Assembly (NCBI GenBank): GCA_934247855.1
Contig: CAKQKA010000043.1
Coordinates: 1-14,043 of the forward strand
Source: an uncultured Clostridia bacterium
GTDB taxonomy: Bacteria; Bacillota; Clostridia; Christensenellales; Borkfalkiaceae
DNA length: 14,043 bases
Reading direction: 5' to 3'
In this document: positions 1 through 6,650 of the stretch, one piece after another
How positions within the stretch are numbered: position 1 is the stretch's first letter
How the letters are laid out: the number at the start of each line of letters is the position of its first letter
Notes under the pieces: model-generated
The model's database searches: none
Told to the model about the DNA's origin: nothing
What the model saw: the letters and a program-made list of their open reading frames with translations, nothing else
Translations under genes and position numbers: made by a program

Positions 1-39
1 TTCCTATTTTGGCGTGGTAATTCACGATTGAATCGTCAA

Positions 40-780
40 TCAAACTTTTTCGCGCATGGTTTTTTCTACTTCCGCGCCGATTTCCACCGTGCGGTGAGAG
101 GAAACGTAATCTTCGTCAAGCACTTCAAGCAGGTCGATGTATACGTCATGCCGTTTAAAAAGCGGCTGTTTCGCTATCTTTTCCGTGCCTTGTATGGTAA
201 TAACCGCAATGGGTGCTTTTGCTTTGGTTGCGATTTTGAACAAGCCGTTTTTAAAGGGCAGTAAAACGCATTCTTTGCTTCTTGTTCCCTCGGGGTATGC
301 GCCGAAACTCACAACGTCGTTTTTCATAAGGTTTGCGGCTGTATCTATGGTTTTCAGCGCGTTGGCGGGGTTTTCCCTGTCAATGTCCAGAAAACAGCAC
401 TTTCTTATTATCGCGCCGAAAAACGGCACGGAGAAATTCTCTATTTTAGAAATAAACGCCACGTCGTACTTTTTAAAAACGAACCAGGTGAGTATAGGGT
501 CGAAATTGGAGCGGTGATTGGAAACAAGCAAGAACCTTCCCTTAACGCTCTGCATTTTTTCCATACCCGTTACATGGATTCTGATACACAACATTTTAGT
601 CATAATCCATGTCCAGAAATTCAATAACCGCCTGTAAAAACGGCTGTGTTTCAAATAGGTTTTATTCTTGTCGGCAAACAGGCTGACTATTATCGTAAAT
701 AGTATAAGGCACAACAGGAAACCGACTATAAAACCAACGATTGCCGCAAGGCAATACAGAATAATCAATAAAATTTGCAT
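40..780 (-). CDS. plsC: 1-acyl-sn-glycerol-3-phosphate acyltransferase (PlsC/LPLAT family)
   Basis: Likely acylates lysophosphatidic acid at sn-2 to give phosphatidic acid, at the cytoplasmic face of the membrane. The 246-residue protein has an N-terminal hydrophobic segment (about residues 3-34). All four LPLAT blocks are visible: NHRSNFD (88-94, catalytic H89 and D94), FLDIDR (130-135), YPEGTRS (162-168, the acceptor-phosphate site) and a hydrophobic block IAVITIQGT (191-199). Length is typical of the family. The ATG at 780 has no clear Shine-Dalgarno sequence, but the hydrophobic N-terminus starts right there and a sigma-A-like promoter lies upstream. It is divergent from the two-component operon. 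No terminator is visible before the left edge; an AGGAA-like sequence at bases 1-5 on the minus strand may be the ribosome site of a following gene. Family assignment is firm; acyl and substrate specificity is inferred. Confidence 0.92.
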   Translation of the reverse strand: MQILLIILYCLAAIVGFIVGFLLCLILFTIIVSLFADKNKTYLKHSRFYRRLLNFWTWIMTKMLCIRIHVTGMEKMQSVKGRFLLVSNHRSNFDPILTWFVFKKYDVAFISKIENFSVPFFGAIIRKCCFLDIDRENPANALKTIDTAANLMKNDVVSFGAYPEGTRSKECVLLPFKNGLFKIATKAKAPIAVITIQGTEKIAKQPLFKRHDVYIDLLEVLDEDYVSSHRTVEIGAEVEKTMREKV

Positions 781-823
781 TTTACACTGTTATATATAAT
801 GATACTTATCTCTTACACGAGCC

Positions 824-852
824 ATTATATATCAATCGGATAGAAATGTAAA
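824..852 (-). promoter_or_regulatory. Sigma-A-type promoter for plsC
   Basis: On the minus strand, TTTACA (847-852) and TATAAT (824-829) are separated by exactly 17 bp. Transcription would start near 817 and give a leader of about 37 nt before the plsC ATG. The spacing and both hexamers are close to consensus. Not tested experimentally. Confidence 0.7.
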
Positions 853-927
853 CAAAAAGGCAAAAAGGTAAAATTCAATTTTTGTTGATTTTTTTTACCG
901 TCGTTTGCAAGAAAATTCGTAAAAACG

Positions 928-956
928 TTGAGTATCGGCTTTAAATATGCTATAAT
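928..956 (+). promoter_or_regulatory. Sigma-A-type promoter for the two-component operon
   Basis: TTGAGT (928-933), a 17-bp spacer, and TATAAT (951-956). The start point would be near 963, exactly at the left edge of a 16-bp perfect palindrome. The promoter shows that the response regulator cannot start at the upstream in-frame TTG at 928, because that codon lies in the -35 box. Confidence 0.8.
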
Positions 957-962
957 TCTAAC

Positions 963-978
963 AATGCGATATCGCATT
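963..978. promoter_or_regulatory. 16-bp perfect palindrome at the predicted transcription start (candidate operator)
   Basis: AATGCGATATCGCATT is self-complementary over all 16 bases and begins 6 bp after the -10 box of the regulator promoter. Its position at +1 suits a repressor or an autoregulatory site. As RNA it could also form a hairpin at the 5' end of the message. It is not followed by a T-run, so it is not a terminator. The binding protein is unknown. Confidence 0.5.
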
Positions 979-1014
979 TTGCAACTGATTTCAGCAATGA
1001 ATTACGGAGTGAAT

Positions 1015-1686
1015 ATGTATAAAATTCTTATCGTTGAAGACGATTCCGAACTTAGCGGACTGTTTGCCCGCGTTCTTGAAAAAAACGGATACGAGGTCAG
1101 TCTTGCGGTAAACGGCAGCGACGCGCTCAAAAAAACAGAAGAGGACTATTTCGACCTTGTTCTGTCAGATATCATGATGCCCGAAACCGACGGATATCAG
1201 CTTATTTCAAGGTTAAGGGCGGACGGCAATAAAATTCCCGTGCTTATCGTTACGGCAAAAGGCTCGCTCGACGACATGCGCAAAGGTTTCAATTCCGGCA
1301 GCGACGATTATATGGTAAAACCCGTCAATATAAACGAGTTATTGCTGCGCGTAGAGGCGCTTATCCGCAGATTCAGAATGATGAACGAGCGCAAGCTCAC
1401 AATAGGCGGTACGGTTATGGAACTCGATTCGCTTAGGGTTACTTCCGCCGGCGAATCCAATATTTTGCCGCAAAAGGAGTTTATGGTGCTTTATAAAATG
1501 GCGTCGTATCCCGGGAAAATCTTTACTCGTCAGCAGCTGCTCGACGAGATCTGGGCGGACGGAAACAAGAGCGATACGCACACCGTAGACGTTCATATCG
1601 GCAGACTGCGCGACAGGTTCAGAAACAGTGCCGATTTCGAGATCGTAACCATACGCGACGTAGGTTATAAATTGATGAAAAAATGA
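1015..1686 (+). CDS. OmpR/PhoB-type two-component response regulator
   Basis: DNA-binding response regulator of 223 residues. The receiver domain (1-120) has the acidic pocket E8-D9-D10, phosphoacceptor D52 in LSDIMMP, T80 in LIVTA and K102 in MVKP. A winged-helix DNA-binding domain follows (about 128-222), with the family-typical stretch TVDVHIGRLRDRF and a VGYKL ending. The start at 1015 is chosen because GGAG (1006-1009) sits 5 bases upstream and the protein then opens with the usual MYKILIVEDD; the frame stays open further upstream only through the promoter. It overlaps the kinase gene by ATGA, indicating translational coupling and a cognate pair. The target genes cannot be read from the sequence; autoregulation through the palindrome at 963-978 is a guess. 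Confidence 0.95.
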   Translation: MYKILIVEDDSELSGLFARVLEKNGYEVSLAVNGSDALKKTEEDYFDLVLSDIMMPETDGYQLISRLRADGNKIPVLIVTAKGSLDDMRKGFNSGSDDYMVKPVNINELLLRVEALIRRFRMMNERKLTIGGTVMELDSLRVTSAGESNILPQKEFMVLYKMASYPGKIFTRQQLLDEIWADGNKSDTHTVDVHIGRLRDRFRNSADFEIVTIRDVGYKLMKK

Positions 1687-2762
1687 AAAAAAGATTTAAA
1701 AGAGGCGTTTTTGCCCGCAATATAGCAAAAAAGACGGAAAAAGCCGCGTCGATAAAGAACATCTGGTTTATATTCATGCTCATTTCGATGGCGGTACTGG
1801 CGGTTGCGGTTTTCACAACCACAACGCTCGCAAGTCTTGTAAACAGATGGCTCGACGTGAACATAGAGATAACGATTTATGGTTGGATCGTGCTGTTCAG
1901 TATCATCATCGGCGGAGTTATGTCGTTTTTGATCGGTAAAATAATTTTCATTCCGATATTAAAGCTCAGCGGGGCTATGAAGAGGGTGGCTTCGGGCGAT
2001 TTCAGTGTGCGGATGAATACCAAAAGTTCTGTAAACGAAATCAGTTCAATGCTTGAAAATTTCAACATAATGACCAAAGAACTTGCTGCAACCGAAGTGC
2101 TTCAGTCGGATTTTGTGTCCAACGTATCGCACGAATTTAAAACGCCGATAGGAGTTATCGAGGGTTATGCGACTTTACTGCAAGACGATGTTTCCGATGC
2201 AGAGCGGCGCGAATATGCCGATAAAATCATACTTAACACGCAGAGGCTAAGCGACCTCGTCGGTAACGTGCTGCTTCTTTCCAAGGTGGAAAATCAGAAC
2301 ATTTCGGCAAAAAACGAAACCTTTCGGCTTGACGAGCAGATTCGCCGTTGCATAGTTATGCTTTCACCGAAGTGGGAGCGAAAGAATATAGAGTTCGACG
2401 CGAGCCTTAAAGAAGTTTCATACTTCGGCAACGATTCGTTATTGCAGCATGTGTGGATAAATCTTATTGATAATGCGATTAAATTTAATCGCGTCGGCGG
2501 TAAGATTTATATCGATTTAAAAGAAGACGACGGCAAAATCGTCGTATCCGTAGCCGACGAGGGCTGCGGTATCAGCGTTGAAGATAAATCGCATTTATAC
2601 GATAAATTTTATCAATGCGACAGTTCGCATAAGTCCGAAGGTAACGGACTGGGGCTATCGCTTGTCAAAAAAATACTCGATTGCGTCGGCGGCGGCATAA
2701 ATTGCGACAACCGCAGTGAGGGCGGAGCAATTTTCGCCGTTACGTTACCTGTTAAAAAGTAA
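1683..2762 (+). CDS. HAMP-domain sensor histidine kinase
   Basis: Membrane histidine kinase of 359 residues, partner of the preceding regulator (4-base ATGA overlap). Order: basic cytoplasmic N-terminus, TM1 (about 27-50), a very short external segment around NRWLDVN, TM2 (about 64-90), HAMP linker (about 90-142), HisKA with phosphoacceptor H150 in SHEFKTP, then the HATPase domain with N-box N260/D263/N264, G1 DEGCG (292-296), F-box F309 and G2 GNGLGL (320-325). All catalytic motifs are intact. With only about 14 residues outside the membrane it has no periplasmic sensor domain, so it resembles intramembrane-sensing kinases, which detect membrane or transporter states; that signal is inferred. 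It ends at a terminator region convergent with the CvpA-type gene. Confidence 0.95.
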   Translation: MKKRFKRGVFARNIAKKTEKAASIKNIWFIFMLISMAVLAVAVFTTTTLASLVNRWLDVNIEITIYGWIVLFSIIIGGVMSFLIGKIIFIPILKLSGAMKRVASGDFSVRMNTKSSVNEISSMLENFNIMTKELAATEVLQSDFVSNVSHEFKTPIGVIEGYATLLQDDVSDAERREYADKIILNTQRLSDLVGNVLLLSKVENQNISAKNETFRLDEQIRRCIVMLSPKWERKNIEFDASLKEVSYFGNDSLLQHVWINLIDNAIKFNRVGGKIYIDLKEDDGKIVVSVADEGCGISVEDKSHLYDKFYQCDSSHKSEGNGLGLSLVKKILDCVGGGINCDNRSEGGAIFAVTLPVKK

Positions 2763-2784
2763 AAACCAAAATCAAAACGAAACA

Positions 2785-2808
2785 GCAGATAACGGGCTTA
2801 TAGCCCGA
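2785..2808 (+). repeat. 24-base motif, copy 1
   Basis: Starts GCAGATAACGG and ends TATAGCCCGA. It is 22/24 identical to the copy at 2851-2874, and the two differ only in the middle (GCT against ACA around a shared C). Copy 1 forms the whole stem of the first terminator. Confidence 0.8.
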
Positions 2809-2815
2809 CTTTTTT
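2793..2815 (+). terminator. Rho-independent terminator after the two-component operon
   Basis: CGGGCT (2793-2798), loop TAT, AGCCCG (2802-2807), then AC and a run of six T. Flanking bases can extend the stem, since ATCAAAA lies upstream and TTTTTTGAT downstream. It lies 30 bp after the kinase stop. The stem is the first copy of a motif repeated 66 bp further on. Confidence 0.75.
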
Positions 2816-2843
2816 GATTATTATTTAAACAGCGTTTTAATAT

Positions 2844-2889
2844 AAAAACCGCAGATAACGGACATATAGCCCGATATTTGCGGTTTTTT
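2844..2889. terminator. Bidirectional terminator between kinase and CvpA-type gene
   Basis: AAAAACCGCA (2844-2853) pairs with TGCGGTTTTT (2879-2888) around a 25-nt loop. The A-run on one side and T-run on the other make it usable from both strands. It lies just beyond the minus-strand stop codon at 2895, so it should terminate the CvpA-type gene as well as read-through from the kinase operon. Its loop carries the second copy of the 24-base motif. Confidence 0.75.
2851..2874 (+). repeat. 24-base motif, copy 2
   Basis: Second copy of the motif at 2785-2808, offset by 66 bp. Its own CGG/CCG stem is weakened by the two changes, and it sits inside the loop of the bidirectional terminator. Confidence 0.8.
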
Positions 2890-2894
2890 GTAAA

Positions 2895-5411
2895 TTAAAT
2901 TGAAAAGGATTTAAGTTTTTCTGCGATGAACGTAAATGGTTCGTTAACGCGCATGCGTCCGTCGCCGTCGTCGGCAAACGTATTACCGTCTTTATCGGCG
3001 AACACGTTGGTTTCGCTTGTGTAAGGCTCTTTGCAAAGATTGCCCGTTCTGGCGAGGTATTCTTTGTATACCGAGAGTTTTTCTTTAACCGCTTTGCCTT
3101 GCGTGGTTGCGGCAAGAAGCGGTTTGTCGTCTATAAACGCCGTTATATCGTCGGCTATGGCTATGGCGATCTTTCTTGTGCCGTTCTCGCCGAGAACGAT
3201 GTTGTCGGCAAGTTTAGCGAGAGTTTCTTCGTATCCGGCGGCAAATGCAGATGTAAATATTGCGTTGCCTACGACTTTGCTCGACTTGTCGGTTACGGCT
3301 TTGTAAAGTTCGGCAAACGCCGTCGTTATATCCGAATAGGTGTAACCGTCTTCTTTTCCGTTTGCAACCGCATTGTCGCATACGTTTTTATAGTTTGCCT
3401 TCACCGTATCGAGAATGTCGCTGTATTTCGCGTTTTCCGAAGAAGCCGCGTAATTATCGAGCTGCGTTCCGATAACGTTCAGGGGGATAGAGCCGACCAG
3501 TACAGACGGCGAAATGTCGTCTAACTTTTCGCCCAAAGTCCTTCCGTTTTCGTCTTTGTCGTTTATGTTTTCGATCGAGTAATCGGCGGTAGACAAGTCG
3601 ATGAGTTTTGCAACGTAAGCAAATTCGTTTTTGTATGACGTAACGAGCGAAAGATTGTTTTTGATTGTGCCGCTATAACTTGCAAAATCGCCCGAGAGGT
3701 TGTCTTTAACATATTTATCGATAGTCGAACCGATAAAATCGTTAACCGTTTGTCTGTCGATAATCGCGGAGTTCGCCATAAGCAATTCGTCGATTTTTGC
3801 GCCCAGTTCGGTTCCGTCGGATGCAAAAGAGAATTCATCGTTTACCACGTTTTTCATTTCAAACACGATTTTAAATACCGACATTTCCTTTTCGTAAGAG
3901 GTGATTTTGTCGAGATTGTTTTTAATTTTGTCGGTATAGGCGGTAAATTCGTCGGTAAGCGAAACTGCGTATTCGTCGATAGCTGAGCGAAGCATATCGT
4001 TTATGAGCGTTTTATCTATGATTTCGGCATTTACCGCAAGCAATTCGTCGATTTTTGCGCCCAGTTCCGCACCCGAAGTTTCAAACGAGAAATCGCCGTC
4101 GAGCATGTTTTTAATTCCGAAAACTTTCTTAAATGCGGTAAATTCTTTTTCGTAAGAATTAACGCCTGCTTTTACTTTATCGATGACCTTTTGCAAAACG
4201 TCGTAAACTTCGCTGTTCTCATCTACCGACTTGATTGCCGATTCAACGGCTGTTACCATAAGCGAATTGATTTTTTCTCTCGAGAAAAATCCCAGGCTTA
4301 TAAGTTTGTCTACCTGTTTTCCGATTTTTGCAAAGTCGCATTTTTCCACGTCCTCCGCTTTAGAGGCTTCGGTTGCGATGTCCGCAACGGCAAGCAGGCA
4401 TTCCTTAACCGGTTCTTTTTCTAGTTCGGGCAGTTTATTCAGTGCCTCGATCATCAGTTCTTTCGTTTCGAGCGACATTTTGTTGTCGCCGAAATCCGTT
4501 TTGTTCAAAGATTCGCAGATCGCGGGCGTGAATTCGACGAGCGCGGTGTAGAAGATATTGCTGTCGATAAGCGCGACGAATGGTTCTACGTATTTTTTAA
4601 AATCAGTCGGTTCCTCGGAATCGGCGTTTTTGGAAAGTTCGATAATAGCAGGCAGGACTTTGATTATATCGTCCTTTTCGTCTGCCAGTTTGAAAGTAGT
4701 GTCGCCGTATTTTGCTTTTGATACAGAGTTGAATATCGCAAGCTGATATTTGTTTATGCCGAGCGAATTAAGCAGTTTTACGGCTGCGTCGTTTTTATAC
4801 GCGTTTACGGCTTCATCTGTTTCGGCGAGATTGTCGGCATACTCGGTATCGCTTAATACTTTCGATACGTCGTCGTACAACGCGACGTAACCTGCGAGGG
4901 GAGAAAGGAAAGTGAGCGCGACCAACAAACCGGAAACAAGTCCTACGGCTCCGCCTGCAATACGATATTTTTTCTTGCCGCGGTCATGGAAAAGTATTTT
5001 ATTTAATATGACGTACGGAATCCAGGTCAGTACTTTAAGCAAAAAGAACAGCAGCGCGAATATAATGCTGTTGATGATCATAGAGAAAATCGCTATTCCG
5101 AAATCGAGCGATTTACCCAACTCGTCGACGGGAACGTTCATCGAAGAAGAAAGCGACAGCGCCATATATTCTTTTAAGGTCGATGTATTTTGTCCGTTGA
5201 CGGAAAGGTTCAGAAACGAAACGTCCATAGTCATAAACATAGGCGTTATCGCCGTAATCGTAATAATCAGCAGCACGACGGAAGCCGCCAGCCAGATCAG
5301 CCTTGCGACCGAACGTTTCAGTCCGCGCATTATACCCAAAAAGAAACCGATAACGACAAAAAAGCCGATAAACAAAGTGAAAATATACGGCAAAATCGAT
5401 GTCAGATCCAT
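2895..5411 (-). CDS. CvpA-family membrane protein with very large repetitive extracytoplasmic domain
   Basis: Protein of 838 residues. Residues 1-180 look like a CvpA (colicin V production) domain: TM segments at about 8-28, 37-58, 104-130 and 151-176, with the characteristic G-x-x-RG-x-x-RS region after TM1 (GIMRGLKRSVARLIW). Ordinary CvpA proteins are about 160-180 residues; here some 650 mostly helical, acidic residues follow. They contain tandem repeats of about 86 residues at 419-504 and 505-591 (shared SYEKE, FSF, ELGAKIDELL, KIKNNL-type landmarks) and a diverged third copy from 592. The start at 5411 is preferred because GGAG lies 9 bases upstream; the upstream in-frame ATG at 5459 overlaps the -10 box. 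Single-gene unit, divergent from the ROK kinase and convergent with the sensor kinase. Function unknown; a surface-exposed scaffold or binding role is inference, and placing the C-terminus outside rests on the predicted topology. Confidence 0.85.
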   Translation of the reverse strand: MDLTSILPYIFTLFIGFFVVIGFFLGIMRGLKRSVARLIWLAASVVLLIITITAITPMFMTMDVSFLNLSVNGQNTSTLKEYMALSLSSSMNVPVDELGKSLDFGIAIFSMIINSIIFALLFFLLKVLTWIPYVILNKILFHDRGKKKYRIAGGAVGLVSGLLVALTFLSPLAGYVALYDDVSKVLSDTEYADNLAETDEAVNAYKNDAAVKLLNSLGINKYQLAIFNSVSKAKYGDTTFKLADEKDDIIKVLPAIIELSKNADSEEPTDFKKYVEPFVALIDSNIFYTALVEFTPAICESLNKTDFGDNKMSLETKELMIEALNKLPELEKEPVKECLLAVADIATEASKAEDVEKCDFAKIGKQVDKLISLGFFSREKINSLMVTAVESAIKSVDENSEVYDVLQKVIDKVKAGVNSYEKEFTAFKKVFGIKNMLDGDFSFETSGAELGAKIDELLAVNAEIIDKTLINDMLRSAIDEYAVSLTDEFTAYTDKIKNNLDKITSYEKEMSVFKIVFEMKNVVNDEFSFASDGTELGAKIDELLMANSAIIDRQTVNDFIGSTIDKYVKDNLSGDFASYSGTIKNNLSLVTSYKNEFAYVAKLIDLSTADYSIENINDKDENGRTLGEKLDDISPSVLVGSIPLNVIGTQLDNYAASSENAKYSDILDTVKANYKNVCDNAVANGKEDGYTYSDITTAFAELYKAVTDKSSKVVGNAIFTSAFAAGYEETLAKLADNIVLGENGTRKIAIAIADDITAFIDDKPLLAATTQGKAVKEKLSVYKEYLARTGNLCKEPYTSETNVFADKDGNTFADDGDGRMRVNEPFTFIAEKLKSFSI
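3639..4157 (-). repeat. Tandem ~86-codon repeats inside the CvpA-type gene
   Basis: Two adjacent coding repeats, 4157-3900 and 3899-3639, encode residues 419-504 and 505-591. A 29-bp block is identical at the DNA level in both (4039-4067 and 3781-3809), exactly 258 bp or 86 codons apart, so the duplication is in frame and either recent or homogenised. A third, diverged copy follows to about residue 655. Confidence 0.85.
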
Positions 5412-5457
5412 TTTTTCGCTCCTTGAAAGTTTGGTTAATTTTCTTAAACTTTGTTTC

Positions 5458-5487
5458 ATTATAGTGGTTCGGATTAAAAAAAGTCAA
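5458..5487 (-). promoter_or_regulatory. Promoter for the CvpA-type gene
   Basis: Minus strand TTGACT (5482-5487), an 18-bp spacer, and TATAAT (5458-5463). The start point would be near 5451 and give a leader of about 40 nt to the ATG at 5411 with its GGAG site. The upstream ATG at 5459 is embedded in the -10 box. Confidence 0.7.
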
Positions 5488-5537
5488 GCATTTTTTTCGG
5501 TTAATCGTTACATTGTCCGGCATGCAGTGGAAAATGT

Positions 5538-5566
5538 TTGCAAAAGTTCGCATATGATGATAAAAT
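5538..5566 (+). promoter_or_regulatory. Promoter for the ROK kinase
   Basis: TTGCAA (5538-5543), a 17-bp spacer, and TAAAAT (5561-5566), followed by a short leader and GGAG (5579-5582) before the start codon. The hexamers are moderately good. It is arranged back to back with the CvpA-type promoter in a shared 177-bp intergenic region. Confidence 0.5.
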
Positions 5567-5588
5567 AAATAAAAAAACGGAGCAAACA

Positions 5589-6536
5589 ATGATGAACTAT
5601 TACATAGGTATAGACGTCGGAGGCACTTTTATCAAAGCAGGCATTGTCGATAAAAACGGCAATATCATAACCGACGGAAAAATCGCTTCAGAATGCGACA
5701 AAGGTGGCGACAAGCTTGCGGATAACGCGGCAACGCTCGTTTTCGAGCTTCTTGAAAAAAGCGGCATAAATAAAGAACAAATCGTGGGCGCGGGGATGGG
5801 TTTTCCCGGTTTTATCGACAGTAAAAACGGCATAGTCGTATATTCGAATAACGTCCGTCTTTCAGATTTTCCGATAGTGAAAATCATGCAGGCGAAATTA
5901 GGTCTTAAAGTAAAGGTTGCCAACGATGCCAACGTAGCCGCTCTCGGCGAAAAAATGTTCGGCGCCGGTAAAGATTATAACGATATGGTTATGATAACGC
6001 TCGGCACGGGCGTGGGCGCGGGGATTATAATCGACGGCAAGCTGTTCGAGGGTAATCGTTCGGCCGGGGCGGAGATAGGGCATATGCTGCTTGTTCACGG
6101 CGGCGAGCAGTGTACATGCGGCAGAAAGGGCTGTTTCGAGGCGTACTCGTCCGCAACCGCGCTGATCCGCGATACCAAACGCGCAATGCAAAATCACAAA
6201 GATTCTTTGATGTGGGAGATCGGTTCGGTCGATAACGTTACCGGCAAAACGCCTTTCGATTATGCAAAAACCGATAAGTACGCAGCCGAAGTAGTTAACA
6301 ATTATATCGAAATGCTGGGTTCCGCGCTTACCGATATCGCCAACATTTTCAGACCCGAAGCCATTATCATCGGCGGCGGCGTGTGCGCTCAGGGCGACAA
6401 CCTTGTTATTCCGCTGAAGAAGAAAATTCAGTCGGAATTGTTCGGCGCGGATTTCGGCTCGCCCGAGGTGGTTTTGCGCGTTGCCGAACTTGGCAATAAA
6501 GCCGGGCTTCTGGGTGCCGCCGCACTATTCATGTAA
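5589..6536 (+). CDS. ROK-family sugar kinase (glucokinase-like)
   Basis: Cytoplasmic ATP-dependent hexose kinase of 315 residues, most likely a glucokinase that phosphorylates glucose at position 6. Seen: phosphate-binding loop DVGGT (9-13), NDANVAALGE with catalytic D113, LGTGVGAG (138-145), and the ROK signature EIGH (162-165) followed by C175-x-C177-GRKG-C182-x-E, which supplies the structural zinc ligands H165, C175, C177 and C182. IIGGG (260-264) closes the nucleotide site. It has no N-terminal helix-turn-helix, so it is a kinase rather than a ROK repressor. GGAG at 5579-5582 lies 6 bases before ATG 5589; the next codon is also ATG (5592) and could be used instead. Other ROK substrates (fructose, N-acetylmannosamine, N-acetylglucosamine) cannot be excluded, and there is no transporter or pathway gene beside it. 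Confidence 0.92.
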   Translation: MMNYYIGIDVGGTFIKAGIVDKNGNIITDGKIASECDKGGDKLADNAATLVFELLEKSGINKEQIVGAGMGFPGFIDSKNGIVVYSNNVRLSDFPIVKIMQAKLGLKVKVANDANVAALGEKMFGAGKDYNDMVMITLGTGVGAGIIIDGKLFEGNRSAGAEIGHMLLVHGGEQCTCGRKGCFEAYSSATALIRDTKRAMQNHKDSLMWEIGSVDNVTGKTPFDYAKTDKYAAEVVNNYIEMLGSALTDIANIFRPEAIIIGGGVCAQGDNLVIPLKKKIQSELFGADFGSPEVVLRVAELGNKAGLLGAAALFM

Positions 6537-6551
6537 TACTTTTTTACTGTT

Positions 6552-6573
6552 TTATACATATGAGTATGTATAA
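6552..6573. promoter_or_regulatory. 9-bp inverted repeat upstream of the lipoprotein promoter
   Basis: TTATACATA (6552-6560), spacer TGAG, TATGTATAA (6565-6573): perfect 9-bp arms ending 17 bp before the -35 box. It lacks a T-run, so it is a poor terminator for the ROK gene. The position suits an upstream activator or second operator site. The binding factor is unknown. Confidence 0.45.
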
Positions 6574-6590
6574 GAGATTGCAAAATATGC

Positions 6591-6619
6591 TTGACAGACG
6601 GGCTATAACCGAATATAAT
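6591..6619 (+). promoter_or_regulatory. Perfect-consensus sigma-A promoter for the lipoprotein
   Basis: TTGACA (6591-6596), a 17-bp spacer, and TATAAT (6614-6619), with no deviation from consensus in either hexamer or the spacing. Unless repressed, it should be among the strongest promoters in the genome. The -10 is embedded in an inverted repeat (6609-6623). Confidence 0.9.
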
Positions 6620-6623
6620 TCGG
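6609..6623. promoter_or_regulatory. Inverted repeat spanning the -10 box (candidate operator)
   Basis: CCGAAT (6609-6614), centre ATA, ATTCGG (6618-6623), with perfect 6-bp arms. A protein bound here would cover the -10 box and block RNA polymerase, which fits a strong promoter held off by a repressor. Part of the symmetry comes from the AT-rich -10 itself, but the CCG/CGG outer arms do not. Confidence 0.45.
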
Positions 6624-6650
6624 GTATAAAAAATAAAAGGAGTTAACGAT

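Noticed and set aside
24..36. ACGATT-G-AATCGT inverted repeat downstream of plsC
   Set aside because: A one-base centre cannot form an RNA hairpin loop and no T-run follows, so it is not a terminator; 6-bp arms alone are weak evidence for an operator.
928..1014. N-terminal extension of the response regulator from a TTG at 928
   Set aside because: The TTG is part of the -35 box and the -10 lies inside the extension. The ATG at 1015 has a ribosome site and starts the canonical receiver sequence.
4912..5568. 218-codon open frame on the plus strand opposite the CvpA-type gene
   Set aside because: It is an antisense shadow: composition is Ser/Ile-rich, there is no ribosome site, and it has no recognisable domain, while the minus strand encodes clear TM segments and repeats.
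5113..5589. 158-codon minus-strand frame over the start of the CvpA-type gene
   Set aside because: It is the same strand in another frame, covers the promoter region, and is rich in Tyr, Phe and Arg without domains.
6599..6607. CGGGCTATA in the lipoprotein promoter spacer, shared in reverse complement with the 2785/2851 motifs
   Set aside because: Only nine bases match and the flanks differ, so chance is a sufficient explanation.
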